Positions 44,535 through 53,355 of a stretch of 64,000 nt of DNA are shown piece by piece. The translations under genes and the position numbers were made by a program. Position 1 is the stretch's first letter; every line of letters starts with the position of its first letter. Origin of the DNA: Ferdinandcohnia sp036962685 (GTDB lineage Bacteria > Bacillota > Bacilli > Bacillales > Bacillaceae_L). The DNA is taken from assembly GCF_036962685.1 (NCBI RefSeq), contig NZ_JBALOP010000014.1, positions 1 through 64,000 of the forward strand. Direction: 5' to 3'. The notes beneath the pieces are model-generated. The model had not been told where the DNA came from. It saw only the letters and a program-made list of their open reading frames with translations, and did not search any database.

Positions 44535-44569
44535 CTAATTATATAGAATTTTTAGATAAATCTAAATGA

Positions 44570-44597
44570 TAAAAAAGAGAAGACAGAATCTTCTCCT
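44570..44597 (-). terminator. Terminator of the lipoyl-like gene
   Basis: GGAGAAGA and TCTTCTC pair around TTCTG, followed by TTTTTTATC, about 45 bp after the stop. Confidence 0.75.
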
Positions 44598-44638
44598 AAA
44601 GTACAGTGAAATTTCAATGATTGAGGTTTTACTGCATT

Positions 44639-44884
44639 TTAATGTGGGATGAATGAATCGTCTTTTACATAAGTAAGAACCATACCAGGTATTACTTCAT
44701 CTCCTTCTTGGACTTCGATTGATTGTACACTCCCTCTAATCCCCACCGCGATTGTCTTATCCTCACCATAAAGGGTTTGAATGATAAAAAGTGGCTCCCA
44801 TTCAGCTACTTTATCTTTTTCCTTTATTTTGATCTTTTTTATTGTTCCATGGTAGGGGCTAGTAATGATTTCATCATACTCCAC
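44639..44884 (-). CDS. Biotinyl/lipoyl-like single-domain protein lacking the attachment lysine
   Basis: 81 residues folding as one barrel-sandwich hybrid: SPYHGTIKKIKIKEKDKVAEWEPLFIIQ, then VGIRGSVQSIEVQEGDEVIPGMVLTYV. In biotin or lipoyl carriers the hairpin between the halves holds MKM or DKA; here it reads TLYGEDKTIAVG, with no standard motif. It starts GTG behind AGGAGGTG and has its own sigma-54 promoter. Function unknown; it could be a carrier with an odd site or a protein-binding adaptor in polyamine catabolism. Confidence 0.7.
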   Translation of the reverse strand: MEYDEIITSPYHGTIKKIKIKEKDKVAEWEPLFIIQTLYGEDKTIAVGIRGSVQSIEVQEGDEVIPGMVLTYVKDDSFIPH

Positions 44885-44925
44885 TTATTCACCTCCTCTC
44901 TTCAATGATTTATTTAGTAGTTTTG

Positions 44926-44943
44926 TTGCAAATAATGTGCCAA
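44926..44943 (-). promoter_or_regulatory. Sigma-54 promoter of the lipoyl-like gene
   Basis: TGGCACATTATTTGCA on the minus strand, an exact TGGCAC-N5-TTGCA. Confidence 0.9.
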
Positions 44944-45002
44944 ATCGCATTTCCTTTTTACTTGTTTACTGGTAACTAATCCGTATTCAATGAATCGATT
45001 GA

Positions 45003-45039
45003 TTATTCATTTATGCATAGTTTATTCATTTACTCATAG
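45003..45039. promoter_or_regulatory. Activator-site half-repeats between the lipoyl-like gene and aguA
   Basis: Two direct 18-bp units, TTATTCATTTATGCATAG (45003) and TTATTCATTTACTCATAG (45022), spaced 19 bp. Each equals the right half (TTATTCA-N4-TGCATAA) of the palindromes at 50243 and 57343. They lie about 40-60 bp from the divergent sigma-54 promoters at 44926 and 45079. Confidence 0.6.
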
Positions 45040-45078
45040 CCACCTGTTTTTTACTCTCATCCTATTGAATTAGACAAA

Positions 45079-45096
45079 TTGGTATGAATTTTGCAC
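45079..45096 (+). promoter_or_regulatory. Sigma-54 promoter of aguA-aguB
   Basis: TGGTATGAATTTTGCA, GG-N10-GC spacing kept, two changes in the -24 half. Confidence 0.8.
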
Positions 45097-45174
45097 TATT
45101 CAAGAATGATGATTTCGATGGGAGGAGATTATTTGAAAAAAATAAGCAAACACACGATTACTGGAGGAAGTAGT

Positions 45175-46269
45175 ATGGTTGAAAAATTAACTGGCACCCC
45201 CCGCCGTGATGGCTTTAGAATGCCAGGAGAATTCGAGCCCCATAAGGGAACTTGGATGCTTTGGCCTGAGAGAACTGACACCTGGCGATTAGGTGCGAAG
45301 CCTGCTCAAAAAGCCTTTGCAGAGGTTGCAATGGCAATTTCTAAATTTGAACCTGTTACCATAGGTGTTTCTGCAAACCAATATGAGCATGTACGAGAAA
45401 TACTCCCCCGCTCCATCCGTGTCGTTGAGATTTCCTCTAATGACGCATGGATGAGGGATATTGGACCTACCTATGTAAAAAATGAGGAGGGTGAAGTCCG
45501 CGGAATTGACTGGGGCTTTAATGCATGGGGTGGGCTTGAAAACGGTCTTTATTTTCCATGGAATTTAGATAACCTAGTCAAACAAAAGGTGTTGGAAATT
45601 GACCAAATCAATCGCTATGATGCTCAGGATTTTATCCTCGAAGGTGGAGCCATTACTGTCGATGGAGAAGGCACCCTTATTACAACTGAACAATGTCTAT
45701 TAAATAAAAATCGAAATCCTCATTTATCTAAAGATGAAATTGAGTATCGTTTAAAAGAATATTTACATGTGGATACGATTATTTGGCTAAAAAATGGAAT
45801 GCTTTTTGATGAAACCGATGGGCATGTCGATGAGGTTGTTTTTTTCGTACGCCCTGGTGAAGTTGCCATGAGTTGGACTGATGATAAATCCGATCCACAA
45901 TATGATATTTTGTCTGAATGCTATAACCAATTAAAAGATGCCTGTGACGCGAAAGGGAGGATGTTTAAGATTCATAAGATTCAAATCCCCACGCAAATTG
46001 AAATAACAGATAAGGAAAGCGAAGGAATTGATATAGCACGTCATAGTTATGGTCGGAAGCCAGGTACGAAACTTGCTTGTACTTATATAAATAGTTATTT
46101 ATGCAATGGGGGTATCGTTATTCCTGGGTTTGGGGATCCATATGATTCAATTGCGTTTCGTCAATTTGAAACCCTTTTTCCAGATCGAAAGGTAGTCCAA
46201 GTCAATACGAGAGAAATTGCTCTAGGGGGCGGGAATATCCATTGCATTACCCAACAGATACCAATCTAG
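45175..46269 (+). CDS. aguA: Agmatine deiminase
   Basis: 364 residues of the guanidino-modifying (peptidylarginine deiminase-like) fold. DGFRMPGEFEPHKGTWMLWP at the N-terminus, WMRDIGPT, catalytic His in DETDGHVDE and nucleophile Cys357 in GGGNIHC. It hydrolyses agmatine to N-carbamoylputrescine and ammonia. ATG 45175 follows GGAGGAAGT and gives the family N-terminus; a TTG at 45133 after GGAGGAG is a less likely alternative. Confidence 0.95.
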   Translation: MVEKLTGTPRRDGFRMPGEFEPHKGTWMLWPERTDTWRLGAKPAQKAFAEVAMAISKFEPVTIGVSANQYEHVREILPRSIRVVEISSNDAWMRDIGPTYVKNEEGEVRGIDWGFNAWGGLENGLYFPWNLDNLVKQKVLEIDQINRYDAQDFILEGGAITVDGEGTLITTEQCLLNKNRNPHLSKDEIEYRLKEYLHVDTIIWLKNGMLFDETDGHVDEVVFFVRPGEVAMSWTDDKSDPQYDILSECYNQLKDACDAKGRMFKIHKIQIPTQIEITDKESEGIDIARHSYGRKPGTKLACTYINSYLCNGGIVIPGFGDPYDSIAFRQFETLFPDRKVVQVNTREIALGGGNIHCITQQIPI

Positions 46270-46296
46270 TACGAAATAATGAAAGGATGTGTACAC

Positions 46297-47169
46297 ATGA
46301 ATAGAGGTAAAATGAAAATCGCATTAATTCAGCATAGTTGCTCGGATGATCGGCAAGCTAATCTAGAAAAAGCAACGGATTTGATCCGTAAAGCTGCAAA
46401 GCAGGGGGCTCAGGTAATATGTACACAAGAGCTTTTCACTGGCACCTATTTTCCGCAAACAATTGATGTCAATAAATATGATTGGGCAGAACCCATTCCT
46501 GGACCATTGAGCAATCACATGCAAGACCTAGCAAAAGAGCTTGAAGTCGTCCTGATTACCTCTTTGTATGAGTATGTAATGGATGGTCTTTATTTTAATA
46601 CTGTCGTTGTTTTTGATGCGGATGGAACAAATCTAGGAAAATACCGAAAACATCATATCCCTGAAGGTCCTCAATATATTGAAAAATACTATTTTACAGA
46701 AGGGGATTCTGGTTATCCTGTTTTTGAAACAAAATACGGAACCATCGGTGTACTCATTTGTTGGGACGAGTGGTTTCCTGAGCCTTCTCGTATCCTAGCG
46801 TTAAAAGGAGCAGATATTATTTTCTACCCTTCAGCAATTGGCTCCGAGCCAGACCACCCTGAACTTGATACGTCTCAAACATGGATAGATGCCATTCGAG
46901 CACATGGTATTCACAATAATATTTTCATAGCCGCCGTGAATCGCGTGGGGCGTGAATATAGCACGGAAGGTCATATGGAATTTTATGGACGCAGTTTTAT
47001 TAGCAATCCATGGGGGACCGTTCTAAAAGAAGCGGAAACAAATGAGGATGAAATTATCATGTCCGAAATTAATCTTCATGAAATTACCAAGGCCCGAAAT
47101 ATTCTTCAATTCCATCGAGATCGACGACCTGACAGCTATGGTGAATTATTAAAAAGGGTGTTGAAATGA
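46297..47169 (+). CDS. aguB: N-carbamoylputrescine amidase
   Basis: 290 residues, nitrilase superfamily. Catalytic triad Glu45 (CTQELF), Lys118 (YRKHHIPEG) and Cys155 (LICWDEWFPEP). It splits N-carbamoylputrescine into putrescine, CO2 and ammonia and so completes the agmatine branch. ATG 46297 lies nine bases after AAAGGA; an ATG at 46279 lacks a ribosome site. Co-transcribed with aguA. Confidence 0.95.
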   Translation: MNRGKMKIALIQHSCSDDRQANLEKATDLIRKAAKQGAQVICTQELFTGTYFPQTIDVNKYDWAEPIPGPLSNHMQDLAKELEVVLITSLYEYVMDGLYFNTVVVFDADGTNLGKYRKHHIPEGPQYIEKYYFTEGDSGYPVFETKYGTIGVLICWDEWFPEPSRILALKGADIIFYPSAIGSEPDHPELDTSQTWIDAIRAHGIHNNIFIAAVNRVGREYSTEGHMEFYGRSFISNPWGTVLKEAETNEDEIIMSEINLHEITKARNILQFHRDRRPDSYGELLKRVLK

Positions 47170-47181
47170 TGGCGAGGGCAA

Positions 47182-47218
47182 AACCCGATAAGGCATAAAA
47201 AGCCTTATCGGGTTTTTA
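47182..47218 (+). terminator. aguA-aguB terminator
   Basis: CCCGATAAGGC and GCCTTATCGGG form an 11-bp stem, followed by TTTTT. Confidence 0.92.
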
Positions 47219-47231
47219 CGTCTATTTAAAT

Positions 47232-47266
47232 AAAAAATGCCCAGGGAATTTGCTCCAAGGGCATCT
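47232..47266 (-). terminator. patA terminator
   Basis: GATGCCCTTGG and CCTGGGCATT-type arms pair with one mismatch, followed by TTTTTTA on the minus strand. Confidence 0.8.
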
Positions 47267-47271
47267 ATAAT

Positions 47272-48651
47272 CTATTTTTCACTTACATTTTCTAATACCT
47301 GTTTAAAAGTGGCAATGACTTGGTCTACTTCTTCAATGCCAATAGTTAATGGTGGTTCAATTCGGAAGGTTTTGGAATTAACAAGGGTTCCTGCTACTAG
47401 CACTCCATTATCGAATAGTCCTTTTGAAACCTCATAGCCAATCTCATCTGTATGAAATTCAACACCAATTAACAATCCCTTACCACGAATTTCTAATACC
47501 AGCTCAGGGAATTCATTACCTACTTCATTTAGCTTTCCAAGCATGTATTCTCCGACCTCGGCCGCACGCTGTGGAAGATTTTCCTCAATCAATACATCGA
47601 TTGTAGCAATTGCTGCCGCACAGGCCAATGGATTTCCTCCGAAAGTGGTTGTATGCATGAATGGATTAGGGAATAAGCATTTAAAAACTTCCTCTGTTGC
47701 AACTACTGCTCCTGCAGGCATCACACCTCCACCAAATGCTTTTGCTAAACAAAGAATATCGGGCACCACACCATAGCCTTCAGCCGCGAACATTGTACCT
47801 GTGCGTCCCATTCCTGTTTGTACCTCATCAAAAATGAGAAGAGCTCCAAATTCATCGCAAAGTTCACGTACCTGCTTTAGGTACCCTTCTGGTGGAAGAA
47901 TAACTCCACCTTCACCTTGGATAGGCTCAAGGATTACAGAATTTACATCTTCACCTACTAGAGCACATGACTCAAATGTTCTTCTCATTGTTTCAATGTC
48001 ACCAAATGGTACATGGCGGAAGCCTTGTATCATTGGAAGGAATGGTTTCCTGAATACCCCTTTTGCTGTCGCTGAAAGAGACCCAAGGCTTTTACCGTGG
48101 AATGCTCTTGTAGTTGCAATGAAGGTCGTTCTGTCGCTATGCATTTTTGCTAGCTTAATAGCTGCTTCAACACTTTCTGTTCCACTATTAACAAAGAAGG
48201 AATATTTTAAGTCACCAGGTGTAATTTCACCTAGTATTTTTGCAAGCATTGCACGCAGTGGATCCAGTAAATCCTGACTGTGAAGTGCCTGTCGTTTTAA
48301 TTGGTCCGTAACAGCTTTCACTACCTTTGGATTTCTGTGACCCACATTATAGATTCCAAAACCACCTAGGCAATCAATATATTCCTTGCCATTTACATCC
48401 TTAAAGCAGGAGCCAGAATCAGACCATTCAACGGCAGCAAACTGTTTATCCTTTGTTACCGTTTTACGATAGTCTAAAAACCCAGGATTCACATGTTCCC
48501 TAAAACCATCGACTGTTTCTCGGGTTACCCATGCTGCTTCTTCCTTCGTAATTTGATCCTTCTCAATGATAGATAATACTTTTTTGATATAATCAGTAAC
48601 TCCTGCATAATCCTTTTTTTCCAACTCTTTATTCGTTGTATTTATACTCAT
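47272..48651 (-). CDS. patA: Putrescine aminotransferase (PatA/YgjG type)
   Basis: 459 residues, class III PLP enzyme with the extra N-terminal helical region (DYAGVTDYIKKVLSIIEKDQ) found in YgjG. ILEPIQGEGGVILPPEGY, IFDEVQTGMGRTG and PLP Lys in LCLAKAFGGGVMPAG. It transaminates putrescine with 2-oxoglutarate to 4-aminobutanal. ATG 48651 follows AAAGGAG. It lies 17 bp after the aldehyde dehydrogenase gene, which would oxidise its product. Confidence 0.92.
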   Translation of the reverse strand: MSINTTNKELEKKDYAGVTDYIKKVLSIIEKDQITKEEAAWVTRETVDGFREHVNPGFLDYRKTVTKDKQFAAVEWSDSGSCFKDVNGKEYIDCLGGFGIYNVGHRNPKVVKAVTDQLKRQALHSQDLLDPLRAMLAKILGEITPGDLKYSFFVNSGTESVEAAIKLAKMHSDRTTFIATTRAFHGKSLGSLSATAKGVFRKPFLPMIQGFRHVPFGDIETMRRTFESCALVGEDVNSVILEPIQGEGGVILPPEGYLKQVRELCDEFGALLIFDEVQTGMGRTGTMFAAEGYGVVPDILCLAKAFGGGVMPAGAVVATEEVFKCLFPNPFMHTTTFGGNPLACAAAIATIDVLIEENLPQRAAEVGEYMLGKLNEVGNEFPELVLEIRGKGLLIGVEFHTDEIGYEVSKGLFDNGVLVAGTLVNSKTFRIEPPLTIGIEEVDQVIATFKQVLENVSEK

Positions 48652-48668
48652 TTTTTCTCTCCTTTGTT

Positions 48669-50141
48669 TTATTGTTCGAACCATCCCGATGGTTCAACCT
48701 GTAGATTAATATTGATTTGCTTTACTTCCGTAAATTCTTCAAATCCAAAGGTTCCTAACCCACGCCCAATTCCGCTTTGCTTATAGCCACCCCAAGGAGC
48801 TTCATTGTAGGTTGGATGATACGTGTTAATCCACGTAATCCCTGCGCGAATTTTCTTAATGACACGAAGTGCTTTTGCACCATCCTGTGTAAACACCCCA
48901 GCAGCAAGCCCATAATCCGTGTTATTTGCTAGTTCAATGGCTTCTGCTTCATCTTTAAATTTCTGGACAACCAGAACAGGTCCAAAGATCTCCTCCTGAA
49001 CAATTCTCATATCAGGTGTTGTATCAATAAATATAGTTGGCTCCACGAAATACCCATTTTCTAGACCGTTTGTTGTAATCCTGTTACCACCACAAACAAG
49101 CTTTGCTCCTTCCTGTTTGCCAATTTCAATATACGATAGGACTTTTTCCATATGCTGTTGACTTACAAGTGAACCCATTTCGGTATTAGGATCATCCCCA
49201 GCACCCACCCGTATTTTCTTTGCTCTTTCTACTAACCTATCAATAAACTTGTCATGAATGCTTTCTTCTAGGAGTAGTCGAGAACCTGCAGAACATACCT
49301 GCCCTGCATTGGAGAAAATTCCAAATAGAGCATAATCAACTGCTGTATCAAAGTCAGCATCAGCAAATACAATATTTGGTGATTTCCCACCTAATTCTAA
49401 TGAAATCTTCTTTATATTACCGGTAGCCGCCTTCATAATACTTCGGCCCGTTGCCGTACCACCTGTAAATGACACCTTATCTACTTTATGGCTTTCAGCA
49501 ATCTCATTTCCAACAGTTGGTCCCGGTCCCATTACCATATTCGCTACCCCTGCAGGGATACCAACCTCTTGAATGATTTCAAATAGTTTAATAGAAGTTA
49601 CTGGGGTAACCTCGGAAGGTTTGAATACAATCGTATTTCCCGCAGCAAGTGCAGGTGCGATTTTCCACACTCCCATAAGAAGTGGATAGTTCCATGGAAC
49701 AATTAATCCACACACGCCAACTGGTTCACGAACCACCATAGCTTGCATCGGATCTGCGACATGGTAGGTTTGACCGTCTGGCTTTGTAGCTAAGCCTGCA
49801 TAATAGCGAAAACAGGCAACTGCGTCTGCTACGTCAAATTCGGTTTCTCTAAGTGGTTTTCCATTATCTTCTGTTTCAAGTTTAGATATCTCATCCGCAC
49901 GTTCCTCAAGTTTATCTGCAATTTTAAACAGGTAGGATGCCCGTTCTGCAGCAGATAAATCGGACCAAATTCCTGAATCAAATGCATGTCGTGCTACATC
50001 TATAGCAATCCCGGCGTCCTCAACATCTCCTTCTGCTGCTTCTGCAATGATTTTTCCATTAGCAGGATTTACAATAGAACGGGTCTTTTTACTTTGGGCA
50101 TCAACCCATTCCCCATTTATAAACATCTTTAGTTTCTGCAT
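48669..50141 (-). CDS. Aldehyde dehydrogenase, likely 4-aminobutyraldehyde dehydrogenase
   Basis: 490 residues, ALDH superfamily. Catalytic Cys283 (GQVCSAGSR) and Glu249 (LELGGKSP), with GLIVPWNYP. The GQVCSAGSR motif and pairing with patA fit aminoaldehyde dehydrogenases (PatD/betaine aldehyde type), giving GABA from 4-aminobutanal. ATG 50141 is preferred to 50147 for its GGGGAGG spacing. Sigma-54 promoter 40 bp upstream. Confidence 0.88.
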   Translation of the reverse strand: MQKLKMFINGEWVDAQSKKTRSIVNPANGKIIAEAAEGDVEDAGIAIDVARHAFDSGIWSDLSAAERASYLFKIADKLEERADEISKLETEDNGKPLRETEFDVADAVACFRYYAGLATKPDGQTYHVADPMQAMVVREPVGVCGLIVPWNYPLLMGVWKIAPALAAGNTIVFKPSEVTPVTSIKLFEIIQEVGIPAGVANMVMGPGPTVGNEIAESHKVDKVSFTGGTATGRSIMKAATGNIKKISLELGGKSPNIVFADADFDTAVDYALFGIFSNAGQVCSAGSRLLLEESIHDKFIDRLVERAKKIRVGAGDDPNTEMGSLVSQQHMEKVLSYIEIGKQEGAKLVCGGNRITTNGLENGYFVEPTIFIDTTPDMRIVQEEIFGPVLVVQKFKDEAEAIELANNTDYGLAAGVFTQDGAKALRVIKKIRAGITWINTYHPTYNEAPWGGYKQSGIGRGLGTFGFEEFTEVKQININLQVEPSGWFEQ

Positions 50142-50178
50142 TTCCATCCTCCCCTTTGGTTTTTCTCAACTATGTAAT

Positions 50179-50196
50179 ATGCAAAATGTGTGCCAA
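50179..50196 (-). promoter_or_regulatory. Sigma-54 promoter of the aldehyde dehydrogenase-patA operon
   Basis: TGGCACACATTTTGCA on the minus strand, an exact TGGCAC-N5-TTGCA. Confidence 0.92.
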
Positions 50197-50242
50197 GTTT
50201 ATTGTTCTTTTTTCCTTTGCCTCCATGATTGTTTTTGACCCG

Positions 50243-50279
50243 GAATGCAAAATTGAATAACTTATTCACATGTGCATAA
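50243..50279. promoter_or_regulatory. Putative activator-binding palindrome (UAS)
   Basis: AATGCA-N4-TGAATAA-C-TTATTCA-N4-TGCATAA, a 37-bp two-tier dyad almost the same as that at 57343-57379. It starts 47 bp upstream of the -24 box of the aldehyde dehydrogenase promoter. Confidence 0.75.
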
Positions 50280-50291
50280 AAACGAAAAAGA

Positions 50292-50510
50292 GAGGTACAT
50301 CGACTAACTACTGCCACGCCTTGTGGCAAACGTCGATGCCAGCACCTTCTCGAAAATGCATTGCATTTTCTTCGTGCGATGTTTATGCTGCGAAGCCTTC
50401 CTTGTCCTGTGCAAGTCCGACAAGCATAAAAAAGTCGGCCAGAAGGATGCTCTTTATCCTTCTTGACGGATTGGCTAGACCAGAGAGGGGATAGGCGGTG
50501 GAGCTAGACA
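50292..50510. repeat. Family-2 intergenic repeat, long form
   Basis: Read on the minus strand it begins TGTCTAGCTCCACCGCC and has TTATGCTTGTCGGACTTG inside, the family seen at 26302-26423, with about 100 bp more. Several internal inverted arms (GCCACGCCTTGTGGC, AAAATGCATTGCATTTT). It fills most of 50142-50564. Confidence 0.7.
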
Positions 50511-50527
50511 TTAAAAATCATATAAAA

Positions 50528-50562
50528 ATCCCTCTACCCAAAAAAACGGATAGAAGGATAAT
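50528..50562 (-). terminator. Terminator of potD (first copy)
   Basis: CCTTCTATCCG and GGGTAGAGGG pair with mismatches around Ts, followed by ATTTTTATA on the minus strand. Confidence 0.7.
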
Positions 50563-50564
50563 GG

Positions 50565-51623
50565 TTAATTTTTAATTTCAGACCAAATTCGATCGTAAAT
50601 CTGTGTAGCTTCACCTACATCGATGTTATACTCTCCCTTTGCCAAATCCTCTTCTGGAACTTCAAGAGTTTTTCTAACATCATCAGGTAAAAGCTTTAGA
50701 GCTTCAACATTTGGATTTCCATATGGATATTCCATTGAGATTTCCTTACTGATTTCTGGTCGTAAAATGAAATCAATAAATTTCTCGGCATTTTCCTTAT
50801 GTGGTGCATCCTTTGGAATGACAAAGTTATCTTGCCACAGATTCATCCCTTCTTCAGGGAACACGGTCTTGATTGCAGGATTTTCCCTTGCAGCAAGGGT
50901 AGCTTCTGCCCCCCACACGATACCCGCTTTTACTTCACCACTCACAAGGAGCGTCTTTGGACTATCACTATCAAATGCCTTAATATTTGGTTTAAACTCA
51001 AGTAGTTTTTGCTTTGCTTCTTCAAGCTCCTGCTCATCTATACTATTTTGCGAATATCCTAACAGGGCAAGCATATTACCAACTAGCACGCGGACATCAT
51101 CCAGGACAACAAGATTATCCTTAAACTCCGGGTCGAACAAATCAGCATACCCTTTAATTTCCTTGTCGACTAAATCCTCATTATAGGCGATAACTGCCTT
51201 TCCCCACATATACGGAACAGAATATTCATCATTCGGGTCTGCCTGTGTACCTAGAAAACTATCACCGATATTTTTGAAATTAGGAATGCTTTCTTTGTTT
51301 AATGCTGCAAGCATATCTTGCTTTCGCATAATCTCTATAAAATAGGTAGAGGCAACTGCAATATCGTATCCCGTATTCCCAGCCTGCAGTTTTGCTAACA
51401 TTTCTTCATTGGAGGAATACGTATCATAGTTCACTTTAATACCTGTTTCTTCCTCGAATTGCTTGATCACACTCGTTGGCAAGTATTCAGACCAGTTAAA
51501 AACATTCAGGACCTTTTCATCAGATTTTCCTCCTGCTTTATCTCCACCACAAGCTGTTAGCAACATGGAAGCAAGAAATAGAATCACAAAAACGGACATA
51601 CCAAAATTCCTTTTAAACGGCAT
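50565..51623 (-). CDS. potD: Spermidine/putrescine-binding lipoprotein PotD (first copy)
   Basis: 352 residues. Lipobox MLLTAC (Cys25), then LNVFNWSEYLPTSVIKQFEEETGIKV, the PotD/PotF opening, with YDIAVASTYF and GIVWGAEA. It captures polyamines for the PotABC importer. It is about 60% similar by eye to the second PotD at 60499. Own sigma-54 promoter at 51675, not next to potABC. Confidence 0.92.
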   Translation of the reverse strand: MPFKRNFGMSVFVILFLASMLLTACGGDKAGGKSDEKVLNVFNWSEYLPTSVIKQFEEETGIKVNYDTYSSNEEMLAKLQAGNTGYDIAVASTYFIEIMRKQDMLAALNKESIPNFKNIGDSFLGTQADPNDEYSVPYMWGKAVIAYNEDLVDKEIKGYADLFDPEFKDNLVVLDDVRVLVGNMLALLGYSQNSIDEQELEEAKQKLLEFKPNIKAFDSDSPKTLLVSGEVKAGIVWGAEATLAARENPAIKTVFPEEGMNLWQDNFVIPKDAPHKENAEKFIDFILRPEISKEISMEYPYGNPNVEALKLLPDDVRKTLEVPEEDLAKGEYNIDVGEATQIYDRIWSEIKN

Positions 51624-51674
51624 ATAACACTCTCCCCTTTTTAAGAAAATAGAAATGTAACTTTTCTATTAATC

Positions 51675-51692
51675 TTGCAAGTTATATGCCAA
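51675..51692 (-). promoter_or_regulatory. Sigma-54 promoter of potD (first copy)
   Basis: TGGCATATAACTTGCA on the minus strand, GG-N10-GC spacing. It lies just behind the stop of the GNAT-nitrilase gene. Confidence 0.85.
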
Positions 51693-51700
51693 TTCTTTTT

Positions 51701-53269
51701 TCAATCGACTGGTATGACCTTTTTCCGAGGCTTAGTGTCTTTTGTGATGATTTGGTAGTAATCATTCCGGCGATCCTTAAGTGGTGTTTCCGTACCATTC
51801 TTGCGATTCCGGCGCAGGCTTTCAAGGTCAACTTCACCGACAACGATTGTTTCGATATTTGGATTACATTCTCCAACGATTCCATTACTAGAGAATGTAA
51901 AATCAGACGGTGAAAAAATACCAGACTGTGCATATTGAACATCCATATGCGGAACATGCGAAAGGTTCCCAACCGTTCCTGCGATTACAGTATATACTTG
52001 ATTTTCAACTGCACGCGCTTGTGAACAATAGCGCACTCTTAAATAGCCCTGCTGGTCTTCTGTGCTAAATGGGGTAAATATAATTTGAGCACCTTTATCA
52101 ACCGCAATCCGTGCCAGTTCAGGAAATTGAATGTCATAGCTGATCAAAATTGATATTTTTCCACAGTCTGTATCAAATACGTGAACATCGTTTCCAGGCT
52201 GAACACCCCACCATCTTCTTTCATCAGGGGTGATATGAAGCTTATATTGTTTATCGATTGTTCCATCACGTCTAAATAAATACGCGACATTATAAATTCC
52301 ATGGCCTTCCTCAACAAAATGGGAGCCACCCACAATATTTATATTGTATTTTACCGCAAGCATTGAAAATAGATTGATATATTCCTCTGTATATTCGGCA
52401 ACCTTTTTAATCTGTTTACTTGGAACCTGTTCTTTTATAAATGATAAAAGCTGCATGGTAAATGTTTCCGGAAATACTGCAAAATCCGAGTGAAAATTAG
52501 AGCTTGCATCAATAAAGTATTCACATTGCGTTTCAAATTCCTCAAACGACTTAATTTTCTTCATCATGTATTGAATCACAGAGATCCTAACAGGCAAAGC
52601 CCTTGTATAGATACGCCTCGTTTTCCTTGGTAGATAGTCCGGATTATTCCATTCCATAAGGGTTGCATAGCCTAACGAATCCTTGTCAGTTAAATAATTG
52701 GCATTGATACGTTTTAATACAAACCCATTCATCATTTGAAATGTTAGTGCAGGATCATATATATTTTGCTGCAAGACCTGTTCTACATATTCTCTAGCAG
52801 ACATTTTATCGGCATATTTGTGATAGTTTGAGATTCTGCCTCCAATGATGATACTCTCTAAGTTAAGTGCTTGAGTTAGCTTCATACGTGCCTCATAAAG
52901 ACGACGGCCAATTTTCATCCTCCGATAATCTGGATGAACCATTACATCAATACCGTAAAGATTTTTTCCTTCTGGGTCATGATTTCGAATATAGGAATTG
53001 CCACTAATTTCATTGAAGGTATGCTTATCGTCATATTCATCAAATTCAACAATTAAGCTTGAGCAGGAGCCAATTATCTTTCCGTCATACTCTACGCAAA
53101 ACTGACCTTCTGGAAAAATAGAGAGATGACTTTCTAATTCATCACGTTCCCAATTCTCCATATTAGGGAAACAAATTTTTGACAGACCAATTATTTCATC
53201 AATATCCTCATGTTTGATATTCCTTAAAATCATCTTCTTCTCAAATCTCGAAAGATCGATGGTTGGCAC
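51701..53269 (-). CDS. GNAT acetyltransferase fused to a nitrilase-superfamily domain with Cys-to-Ser change
   Basis: 522 residues. The GNAT domain (about 13-200) has the acetyl-CoA loop DVMVHPDYRRMKIGRRLYEAR. The carbon-nitrogen hydrolase domain (about 228-490) keeps Glu268 (FPETF) and Lys343 (YKLHITPDER). At the nucleophile position the motif reads LISYDIQFPEL, so Ser377 (AGC) stands where Cys is expected. The two-domain layout matches YhcX-type proteins. It starts GTG behind AAAGGG. Place among polyamine genes suggests acylation or deacylation of polyamines, but the second domain may be catalytically dead. Confidence 0.85.
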   Translation of the reverse strand: MPTIDLSRFEKKMILRNIKHEDIDEIIGLSKICFPNMENWERDELESHLSIFPEGQFCVEYDGKIIGSCSSLIVEFDEYDDKHTFNEISGNSYIRNHDPEGKNLYGIDVMVHPDYRRMKIGRRLYEARMKLTQALNLESIIIGGRISNYHKYADKMSAREYVEQVLQQNIYDPALTFQMMNGFVLKRINANYLTDKDSLGYATLMEWNNPDYLPRKTRRIYTRALPVRISVIQYMMKKIKSFEEFETQCEYFIDASSNFHSDFAVFPETFTMQLLSFIKEQVPSKQIKKVAEYTEEYINLFSMLAVKYNINIVGGSHFVEEGHGIYNVAYLFRRDGTIDKQYKLHITPDERRWWGVQPGNDVHVFDTDCGKISILISYDIQFPELARIAVDKGAQIIFTPFSTEDQQGYLRVRYCSQARAVENQVYTVIAGTVGNLSHVPHMDVQYAQSGIFSPSDFTFSSNGIVGECNPNIETIVVGEVDLESLRRNRKNGTETPLKDRRNDYYQIITKDTKPRKKVIPVD

Positions 53270-53355
53270 AAATATCTACCCTTTCTTAATTTATTCAATT
53301 TTTTAATTGTAGCCACAGTGACGGTTGTTGTATTTCAGTTTAGGTTGAACAATAA

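Noticed and set aside
51682..51972. A 96-codon frame at the end of the GNAT-nitrilase gene
   Set aside because: Out-of-frame shadow; the downstream potD promoter also lies here.
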